Below are positions 1 to 5,578 of a stretch of 8,977 nucleotides of DNA, piece by piece (the first letter of the stretch is position 1; every line of letters begins with the position of its first letter). The notes under the pieces were generated by a model. That model was not told the DNA's origin. It did not search any database and saw only the letters and a program-made list of their open reading frames with translations. The DNA is taken from NCBI GenBank assembly GCA_964618555.1, contig CAZUBF010000139.1, positions 1 through 8,977 on the forward strand, in the 5' to 3' direction. The translations under genes and the position numbers were made by a program. This stretch comes from Calidifontimicrobium sp964618555 (GTDB taxonomy: Bacteria; Pseudomonadota; Gammaproteobacteria; Burkholderiales; Burkholderiaceae_C).

Positions 1-390
1 GGACATCACTTCCCGACCTACATGGTGCCCAAGGTCGAGCTGCGGTTCGTGCGCGTCGACGCCGCGGGGGGCGAGTCGCCGATCGGGCAGCACGTCATCG
101 GTTGGACCGTCGACACCGCGATCACGCGCGAGATCGAGGACACACGCATCCCGTCCGGCGCCAGCGCGCAGTTCGCGGTCCCGTTCGAGGCGCAGCCCGG
201 CTCAGGCTGGGCCGTCGAACTGCGTGTCGTCGTCAAGCCGGGCGAGCACTACGAACGCACGTTCCGCGACAGCCTGTCGCGTGTCGACCGGCTGCCGCCC
301 GCGGCGGTGCCGCTGCTGCGCGAGGCGCTGCAGCGCGTGGTCGATGCGCAGTACGAATTGATGCGCGTGCGCCGCACGCCCGCCGGCTGA
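1..390 (+). CDS. Multiheme c-type cytochrome family protein, C-terminal part (5' end outside window)
   Basis: The reading frame is open from the first base and ends at TGA 388-390, giving the last 129 residues of a longer protein. No CxxCH haem site lies in this part. The visible start carries G-H-H-F-P-T-Y followed by P-K-V and alternating hydrophobic residues. I recognise this as the junction between the haem region and a C-terminal beta-sandwich-like segment in multiheme cytochromes of the c554/doubled-CxxCH type, where the His before F-P-T can be a haem ligand. Later matching features are E-D-T-R-I at about residues 46-50 and P-G-E-H-Y-E-R-T-F near residues 80-88. The protein would act in the periplasm or at the outer membrane as an electron carrier or terminal reductase. 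The context supports this: a triheme cytochrome and a porin follow in the same operon. The family call rests on motif memory, and the haem-binding part is not visible. Haem number and substrate are unknown. Confidence 0.6.
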   Translation, partial: GHHFPTYMVPKVELRFVRVDAAGGESPIGQHVIGWTVDTAITREIEDTRIPSGASAQFAVPFEAQPGSGWAVELRVVVKPGEHYERTFRDSLSRVDRLPPAAVPLLREALQRVVDAQYELMRVRRTPAG

Positions 391-420
391 ACGCCGCCGT
401 GACCGCGACGCCGCGCGCTG

Positions 421-425
421 AGAGG
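421..425 (+). promoter_or_regulatory. Ribosome binding site deciding a GTG start
   Basis: AGAGG lies 6 nt before GTG 432. An alternative in-frame GTG at 399 has no comparable purine-rich site, so 432 is preferred as the start of the small exported protein. Confidence 0.5.
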
Positions 426-431
426 TCTGCC

Positions 432-836
432 GTGACGACATCACCACCGCTGCCCTTTGGTTCCTGGACCCGCGGCCGCCGCCGCGTGGCCGCGATGGGC
501 GCCGCGGCGTTCATCGCCTGCGGCGTCGCTGCGCCGGTGTCGGCGGCGGGCGATGCCGCACCGCGGCTGAAGTTCCGCGGCAAGGGGTCGGCATGCATGT
601 GCTCGGACGCCATCGACGACCAGACCATCTCGCGCGCGCTGCAGTCGCGCTTGGCCGGCAGCGACGCACCGCAGCCGCGAGGCGACGCGGATCCGAAGAC
701 CGCCCCCACGCTGACGCCGACCGACGCGAAAGCGGACGCCGATGCGGACGCACGTCTGCCCAAGCCAGCGGCGCCGCGTGCGTCGGCGCCGGTCGACCGC
801 CCCGCCCCCCGTTCACCACAGGAGCAGCGCCCATGA
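432..836 (+). CDS. Small exported protein of unknown function with a C-x-C motif
   Basis: I do not recognise a named family. The 134-residue product starts at GTG 432. It has an N-terminal export signal: basic R-G-R-R-R at residues 14-18, a hydrophobic Ala-rich stretch at 19-34, and a likely signal peptidase I site at V-S-A after residue 38. A lipoprotein reading with Cys30 is less likely, since the residue at -3 is Phe. The mature part begins with L-K-F-R-G-K-G, then Cys55 and Cys57 as C-M-C, then an acidic helix-like segment (residues 59-72). From about residue 75 on it is a low-complexity tail rich in Ala, Pro and Asp, probably disordered. The stop overlaps the start of the triheme cytochrome by ATGA, so translation is probably coupled. 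Two close cysteines in an exported protein beside cytochromes could serve in metal binding, haem delivery or thiol redox; that is inference only. Confidence 0.7.
   Translation: MTTSPPLPFGSWTRGRRRVAAMGAAAFIACGVAAPVSAAGDAAPRLKFRGKGSACMCSDAIDDQTISRALQSRLAGSDAPQPRGDADPKTAPTLTPTDAKADADADARLPKPAAPRASAPVDRPAPRSPQEQRP
820..824 (+). promoter_or_regulatory. Ribosome binding site of the triheme cytochrome
   Basis: AGGAG sits 8 nt before ATG 833, inside the last codons of the upstream gene. It fixes the start that overlaps the preceding TGA. Confidence 0.65.
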
Positions 837-1369
837 AGACCGAGGAGACGAAGACGACCCCCGTGCACGACACGACCCGACCCCCGACGCGCGGCGGCGC
901 GCGCGCGTGGCGCCACCTGCGCAACCTGGGCTCCGCGCTCGGGCTGGTGGCGCTGGCCTTCACGCTGTGGGCCCTGCAGCCCCACGCGCGCGCGCCGGCC
1001 GATGCGACCGAAGTCGCCGGCTGGGGTGCAGAGGCCGCACACGCGACGGCCGAAGCGCCGCTCGCGTGGCTGCCGATGGCGCCGGCCAACGCCTGCGGCC
1101 TGGGTGCGTCGAGTTGCTTCAAGTGCCACAACGGCAAGCGCGCCGCGGCCCCGCCGAGCGACCCGGCCACCGCCCCCTGGCATGCACACCACGCCAAGGT
1201 CAACAACTCCTGCGTCGGCTGCCACAAGGGCAACCCGCGCGTCATGAAGGAGGAGGTGGCGCACGCCAAGATGGTCGCCAAGCCGCGCGACAACACCAGC
1301 GAGTCCTGCGGGACCTGCCACACCGCCGACCTGGCCAAGGTCCAGGGCGCCTACACCGGAGGGAAATGA
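833..1369 (+). CDS. Membrane-anchored triheme cytochrome c
   Basis: The 178-residue protein has three c-type haem sites: C-F-K-C-H at 95-99, C-V-G-C-H at 127-131 and C-G-T-C-H at 159-163. They are spaced exactly 32 residues apart. Residues 1-30 are polar and basic, and 33-49 form a hydrophobic segment. With so long an n-region this looks more like an uncleaved inner-membrane anchor than a cleaved signal, leaving the haem domain in the periplasm. His117, His119, His120 and His144 are candidates for distal axial ligands. The W-H-A-H-H and A-H-A-K-M pattern between haems resembles repeats of multiheme electron-transfer cytochromes of decaheme or c554 type. A role passing electrons between an inner-membrane donor and the larger cytochrome encoded upstream is inferred. 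ATG 833 is supported by AGGAG 8 nt upstream and the 4-bp overlap with the previous gene; the porin starts 1 bp after its stop. It does not look like NapC/NirT, which carries four haems. Confidence 0.85.
   Translation: MKTEETKTTPVHDTTRPPTRGGARAWRHLRNLGSALGLVALAFTLWALQPHARAPADATEVAGWGAEAAHATAEAPLAWLPMAPANACGLGASSCFKCHNGKRAAAPPSDPATAPWHAHHAKVNNSCVGCHKGNPRVMKEEVAHAKMVAKPRDNTSESCGTCHTADLAKVQGAYTGGK
1358..1363 (+). promoter_or_regulatory. Ribosome binding site of the porin
   Basis: GGAGGG lies 7 nt before ATG 1371, within the last codons of the triheme cytochrome gene. It is the strongest Shine-Dalgarno match in the operon, which fits a highly expressed outer-membrane protein. Confidence 0.7.
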
Positions 1370-1370
1370 G

Positions 1371-2561
1371 ATGAACTGCACCATCCGCGCCCCGCGCCCC
1401 GCGCGACGCCGCGCGCTGCGCCTGGCGGCCCTGTGCGCCGCCGCGCTGCCGTGGGCGGCGACCGCCGGCCCGACGATCGAGTTCGGCCAGGGCAGCACGC
1501 TGAACCTGACCTACGGCCTGCAGATCTGGAACGAGCACCGCAGCTTCACCTCGTCGACCAACCCGTCGTCGTCGAGCGACACCTTCCTGCGCCGCAACCG
1601 GCTCGCGCTGACCGGCCAGTACAACGACATGATCGGCTTCTACGCGCAGCTCGAGGCCGGCGGCGACGGCCGCGGCGGCGACAACGACCGCAGCGTGTAC
1701 TGGCGCGACGCCTACGTGACCTTCGACTACAGCGACGCGCTGCGCTTCATCGTCGGGCGCGTGAAGAACACGTTCTCGCGCGAGAACCTCGAGGCCTGCC
1801 TCGAGCCGCTGACGCTCGATCGCGCCGAGGTGCTGTCGTACACGCCGTTCGCCGGCACGCGCGACATGGGCGCGGTGGTGTGGGGCAACCTGATGGACGC
1901 CAAGCTGCAGTACCGGCTGATGGTTGCCGACGGGCGCGAAGGGCAGTACGTGCCGAAGGGCAAGCCGCGCGTCACCGCGCGGGTGCACGTCAGCCTGTGG
2001 GACCCGGAGTTCAGCTACGGCTACCTGGGCACCTACCTGGGCACGCAGAAGGTGCTGACCATCGGCGCGTCGTACGACACGCAGCCCGACGTCGCCTACG
2101 GCAACTACCTGTCGCGTTCGGACATCAAGGACTACAAGGCGCGCACCATCGACGCCTTCATGGAGCTGCCGACGTCCAGCGGCGTGTACACCGCCAGCGC
2201 GGCCGTGTTCGACTACGACACCGGCGGCGCCTTCGGCCAGTCGCCCGACCCGGCGCTGAGCGCCAACTCCGACCTCAAGGGGCATTACCTGAAGGCCGGC
2301 TACATGCTGCCGAACAAACTCGGCCCCGGCCGGCTGCAGCTGTTCGCGCGCCACGAGAAGCTGGACTACGGCGTCAAGACCGGCAACGCCGAGTACCTCG
2401 ACAACACCTGGAACGGCGTCGGCTTCAACTACTACATCGATGGCCAGCGGGTGAAGATCACCGGTGAGTTCAACCGCATCAAGTTCGACACGCAGCACCC
2501 GGTGGACAACGCGCTGCGCAACTACCGGCAGGCTACACTGGCCCTGCAGTTGGTCTTCTGA
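1371..2561 (+). CDS. Outer-membrane porin, phosphate-selective porin O/P-like
   Basis: This 396-residue protein starts with a Sec signal: basic residues at 6-17, hydrophobic 18-29, and cleavage likely after A-T-A at residue 32. The mature protein shows alternating polar and hydrophobic strands rich in Tyr, Gly and Asp, separated by turns, and ends in L-Q-L-V-F with the terminal Phe typical of barrels inserted by BAM. Features that recall the OprO/OprP-like porin family are R-R-N-R-L-A-L-T-G near the N terminus, the F-Y-A-Q-L-E strand, an R-D-A-Y-V-T-F strand, the G-R-V-K-N-T-F-S-R-E-N segment and F-A-G-T-R-D-M-G. Length agrees with that family. Tight linkage behind cytochrome genes suggests it admits the substrate or accommodates an electron-transfer cytochrome; sequence alone cannot decide. 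It is much shorter than MtrB/PioB-type conduit barrels. Cys143 is the only cysteine I found in the mature protein. Start is fixed by a strong ribosome site. Confidence 0.85.
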   Translation: MNCTIRAPRPARRRALRLAALCAAALPWAATAGPTIEFGQGSTLNLTYGLQIWNEHRSFTSSTNPSSSSDTFLRRNRLALTGQYNDMIGFYAQLEAGGDGRGGDNDRSVYWRDAYVTFDYSDALRFIVGRVKNTFSRENLEACLEPLTLDRAEVLSYTPFAGTRDMGAVVWGNLMDAKLQYRLMVADGREGQYVPKGKPRVTARVHVSLWDPEFSYGYLGTYLGTQKVLTIGASYDTQPDVAYGNYLSRSDIKDYKARTIDAFMELPTSSGVYTASAAVFDYDTGGAFGQSPDPALSANSDLKGHYLKAGYMLPNKLGPGRLQLFARHEKLDYGVKTGNAEYLDNTWNGVGFNYYIDGQRVKITGEFNRIKFDTQHPVDNALRNYRQATLALQLVF

Positions 2562-2580
2562 TCCCGCGTGCCGGCCGCCG

Positions 2581-2617
2581 GCCCGCGCGCGACCGCGGTG
2601 GGCGGCCGCGCGCGGGC
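2581..2617 (+). terminator. Strong GC hairpin after the porin gene (attenuator or terminator candidate)
   Basis: Positions 2581-2591 and 2607-2617 are perfect 11-bp inverted copies. After one A/C mismatch the stem continues with 4 bp (2593-2596 with 2602-2605) around a 5-nt loop. It begins 20 nt after the porin stop and no T-run follows, so it is not a classic intrinsic terminator. It may lower read-through into the sensor kinase gene or protect the 3' end of the upstream message. Chance pairing is more likely in such GC-rich DNA, but 15 bp in 37 nt is still notable. Confidence 0.45.
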
Positions 2618-2661
2618 GCACGAGGCGGGCCGCGGGGCGTGCCCACAGGCCCCCGGTCCGA

Positions 2662-4149
2662 ATGAGCAGTGCATCGCCCCTGCCGGTTGCTGCCGACGCC
2701 GCCCCCACCGGCGACGCGGTGGCGCCGCGCGTGCCCCCGGCCGGCCATCCGCTTGCGCCGCTGTTGCTGGGGCTCGCCATCGCCGCGCTGTATGCATGGT
2801 TCGGCGCCGCCTGGCACGAGGGGCGCGGGGCCTGGGTGGCCGGCAGCCTGCTCGCCGGACTGGCGGCCGCGGGTGCGGCGCGGCTGGCCGCCGAGATCGC
2901 CGCGCTGCGCCAGCTCGAGCACGGCATCCACAACGCCCGCGAGGGGCTGCTGCAGCCGACCGCCGATCGCGGCCTCGGCTGGACCGTCGCCGGCCGGCTG
3001 ATCCCGGAGCACAACAAGACCGTCGAGGCGCTGGCGCTGATGTTCCGCACCGTGGAGGACTGCCAGGTGCGCTTCCTCGACGAGCGCAACCGGGTCACCA
3101 CCATCCTGCAGAGCCTGCCAGGCGCGTTGCTCGGCATCACCGACGAGCTCGAGGTGTCGATCGCCAACCGGCTGGCCGAGGCGCTGTTCGACGCCGGCCC
3201 CGGCGCGCTCGCCGGGCGCAACCTGTTCGACCTGCTGGTGCCCGACGACCACGGCCGCACGCTGCTGCGCGACGCGTTCCTCTACAAGCAGGCGATCCGG
3301 CAGCAGGAGCTGGTGCTGCAGCTCGGCGGTCGCGCGCGCCACTTCAGCATCAGCCTCGCTTTCTACAGCGACGAACAGGACGACATCGGCGGCGTGATGA
3401 TCCTGCAGGACGTCACCGAGCAGCGACTGCTGATGGAGACGGTGGCGATGCGCGAGAAGCTCGTCGCGATGGGCCAGCTCGCCGCCGGCGTCGCGCACGA
3501 GCTGAACACGCCGCTGGGCAACATCCTCGGCTACGCGCAGCTGATGCGCAGCGCGTCGACCCCGCCCGAGACGCGCAACGCCTACGCCGACATCGTCGTC
3601 GCCGAGGCACGCCGCTGCTCGCGCGTGGTGCAGGACCTGCTCGCCTACGCGCGCAAGGACAGCTGCAGCGGCGAGACCTGCGACGTCAACCAGACCGTGC
3701 GCGAGCTGCTCGACGCCTTCGTCCACTGCCGGCTGCAGCGCTACGGCATCGAGGTCGACGTGCAGTTCGACCCCGACCTGCAACTCGTCGAGGGTGGATG
3801 CGGCGAGGTCGACATCGCGCTGACCAACGTGATGTCCAACGCCATCCACGCGCTGGCCAACACGCCGCAGCCGCGCATCACGATCCGCACCTGGGCCGAG
3901 CCGGCGCATGTCGCGATCGCGGTGGCCGACAATGGTCCCGGCGTGCCGCCCGAGGCGCGCAGCCGGCTGTTCGACCCCTTCTTCACCACCAAGGACATCG
4001 GTCAGGGGTCGGGGCTGGGGTTGTTCATCAGCCAAGCCGTGGTGACGCGGCGCGGCGGGCGCATCGACTTCGACAGCAGCCACGCCGGCGGCGCGTGCTT
4101 CGTCATCCGCCTGCCGCGCGTCGACGTCGCGCGCGTGCGTGCCGCATGA
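2662..4149 (+). CDS. PAS-domain sensor histidine kinase, membrane bound
   Basis: The 495-residue protein has two hydrophobic segments, about 31-50 and 56-73, joined by a loop of only a few residues, so little is exposed to the periplasm. A HAMP-like or helical linker follows at 74-144, then a PAS domain at about 145-255 ending in the typical D-V-T-E-Q. The HisKA box V-A-H-E-L-N-T-P carries phospho-acceptor His279. The ATPase domain has the N box with Asn393, D-N-G-P-G from Asp423, F-F-T-T-K, and G-Q-G-S-G-L-G-L from Gly447. All catalytic motifs are present, and the layout is NtrB-like. Cys335 and Cys339 form a C-x3-C just after the HisKA region. It forms a two-component system with the next gene, which it overlaps by ATGA, and probably signals redox state or substrate for the upstream operon. 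ATG 2662 is chosen as the first in-frame start after the porin; its ribosome site is weak. Confidence 0.9.
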   Translation: MSSASPLPVAADAAPTGDAVAPRVPPAGHPLAPLLLGLAIAALYAWFGAAWHEGRGAWVAGSLLAGLAAAGAARLAAEIAALRQLEHGIHNAREGLLQPTADRGLGWTVAGRLIPEHNKTVEALALMFRTVEDCQVRFLDERNRVTTILQSLPGALLGITDELEVSIANRLAEALFDAGPGALAGRNLFDLLVPDDHGRTLLRDAFLYKQAIRQQELVLQLGGRARHFSISLAFYSDEQDDIGGVMILQDVTEQRLLMETVAMREKLVAMGQLAAGVAHELNTPLGNILGYAQLMRSASTPPETRNAYADIVVAEARRCSRVVQDLLAYARKDSCSGETCDVNQTVRELLDAFVHCRLQRYGIEVDVQFDPDLQLVEGGCGEVDIALTNVMSNAIHALANTPQPRITIRTWAEPAHVAIAVADNGPGVPPEARSRLFDPFFTTKDIGQGSGLGLFISQAVVTRRGGRIDFDSSHAGGACFVIRLPRVDVARVRAA

Positions 4150-5561
4150 GTGCCGCCGCCGAAACCGCCCCCAGCCGCCGCGTGCGCGGCGATGCCGTCG
4201 ATCCACGCCCGCTGGTCATCGTCGCCGAGGACGACCGGCACATGCGCGAGCTGGTCGCTATCGTCCTGCGCGAGTCGGCGCTGCCGATGCGCGTCGTCAC
4301 GGTCGAGAGCGCGGTCGCCGCGATGGACCTGCTGGAGGACCACGCGGCGGCGGTCGTCGTCACCGATCTGTGCATGCCGGGCGCCGACGGGCTGGACCTG
4401 CTGCGCTTCGTGCGTGCGCACCAGCCCTTGTGCCAGGTGCTGCTGGTCACCGGCTTCGCGAGCATCGACTCGGCAATCGCGGCGCTCAAGGACGGGGCCT
4501 TCGACTACGTGCAGAAGCCCTTCGAAGGCGAGCAGTTGCGCGCGCGCGCCGAGTCGGCACTGAACTACCACCTTGCGCTGGCCGAGTCGGCACGGCTGCG
4601 CCAGGGCACCGCCGACGCCGAAGTCAGCCCGCTGGTCGGCCGCTCGGCGGCGATGCAGTCCGTGGAGCGACTGATCGAGGCCGCCGCCACGTACGACACC
4701 GGCGTGCTGGTCTCGGGCGAGAGCGGCAGCGGCAAGGAGTTGGTGGTGCGCCGCATCCACCGCCTCGGCGCCCGGCGCGACCGCCCGCTGATCGCGATCA
4801 ACTGCGCGGCGATTCCCGACACGCTGATCGAGAGCGAGTTGTTCGGCTACCGGCGCGGCGCGTTCACCGGAGCCGACCGCCACAAGCCGGGGCTGTTCGA
4901 GCTCGCCGACGGCGGCACGCTGTTCCTCGACGAGATCAGCAGCGCGCCTGCGGCGCTGCAGGCCAAGCTGCTGCGCGTGCTTCAGGACGGCTGCTTCTAC
5001 CCGGCCGGCGCCACTGAGGCGGTGCACGTGGACGTGCGCGTGATCGCCGCGGCGAACGTGCCGCTGCGCCAGCTGGTCGACAGCGGCGAGTTCCGCAAGG
5101 ACTTGTACTACCGGCTGTCGGTGATGGAGATCGACATTCCGCCGCTGCGCCAGCGTCGCGACGACATCGCTCCGCTGGCGCTGCACTTCCTGGACAAGCA
5201 CTCGAAGCGCCTGGCCAAGGCGTGCCTGGGGTTCTCGCCGGCGGCGCTGGCAGCGCTGATGCGGCACGAGTGGCCAGGCAACGTGCGCGAGCTCGAGAAC
5301 CTGGTGCAGCGCATGCTGATCCTGTCGGCGCGCGACATCATCGACGTCGACGCGCTGCCGGCGCACCTGGCAGCGATCCATGGCCCCGAGGCGCGCGCGC
5401 TGGACTATCTGCTGCCGCAGAGCCTCGAGGACATGGAGGCCTACCTGATCCGCAAGACGCTGCGCAAGACCGGCGGCGACCGCGCGCTGACCGCCGAAAT
5501 CCTGGGCATCGACAAGTCGACGCTCTGGCGCAAGGTCAAACGCTACCGGATCGACGAATAG
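4146..5561 (+). CDS. Sigma-54-dependent NtrC-family response regulator
   Basis: The 471-residue protein has three modules. The receiver (about 23-135) has acidic residues 28-30, phosphorylated Asp74 in T-D-L-C-M-P-G, Thr102 and Lys124. The AAA+ domain (about 163-395) has Walker A G-E-S-G-S-G-K at 191-197, the sigma-54 contact loop G-A-F-T-G-A at 238-243, and Walker B ending in Asp262-Glu263. The C-terminal Fis-type helix-turn-helix includes A-E-I-L-G-I at 450-455 and S-T-L-W-R-K at 458-463. When phosphorylated, such proteins form rings that remodel sigma-54 polymerase at -24/-12 promoters. All key residues are intact, so it should be an active activator. It starts in the ATGA overlap with its kinase gene and has no clear ribosome site of its own, pointing to coupled translation. 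Targets are not known; the adjacent cytochrome-porin operon is the natural guess. It is convergent with ccmI, 17 bp away. Confidence 0.93.
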   Translation: MSAAAETAPSRRVRGDAVDPRPLVIVAEDDRHMRELVAIVLRESALPMRVVTVESAVAAMDLLEDHAAAVVVTDLCMPGADGLDLLRFVRAHQPLCQVLLVTGFASIDSAIAALKDGAFDYVQKPFEGEQLRARAESALNYHLALAESARLRQGTADAEVSPLVGRSAAMQSVERLIEAAATYDTGVLVSGESGSGKELVVRRIHRLGARRDRPLIAINCAAIPDTLIESELFGYRRGAFTGADRHKPGLFELADGGTLFLDEISSAPAALQAKLLRVLQDGCFYPAGATEAVHVDVRVIAAANVPLRQLVDSGEFRKDLYYRLSVMEIDIPPLRQRRDDIAPLALHFLDKHSKRLAKACLGFSPAALAALMRHEWPGNVRELENLVQRMLILSARDIIDVDALPAHLAAIHGPEARALDYLLPQSLEDMEAYLIRKTLRKTGGDRALTAEILGIDKSTLWRKVKRYRIDE

Positions 5562-5578
5562 GTCCGGCGACTTACACC

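Noticed and set aside
102..431. Upstream extension of the small exported protein frame to an ATG at 102.
   Set aside because: It overlaps the cytochrome C-terminal frame, is Arg-rich without sense, and would bury the signal peptide. GTG 432 has a ribosome site and a proper signal sequence behind it.
445..548. Tat export signal for the small exported protein, from its R-G-R-R-R stretch.
   Set aside because: The consensus S/T-R-R-x-F-L-K is not met, so a Sec signal is the simpler reading.
2541..2556. TGGCCC followed by TTGG, as a possible sigma-54 -24/-12 promoter before the kinase gene.
   Set aside because: The -12 element lacks the GC dinucleotide, and the site lies in the final porin codons, so it is no better than chance.
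2464..2661. Extension of the histidine kinase start back to ATG 2464 inside the porin gene.
   Set aside because: The added residues are Arg/Ser/Thr-rich shadow sequence of the porin and the hairpin region; ATG 2662 gives a normal kinase start.
2568..4145. Upstream extension of the response regulator frame through the kinase gene.
   Set aside because: The upstream translation is an Arg/Ala-rich shadow of the kinase; the receiver domain begins just after ATG 4146.
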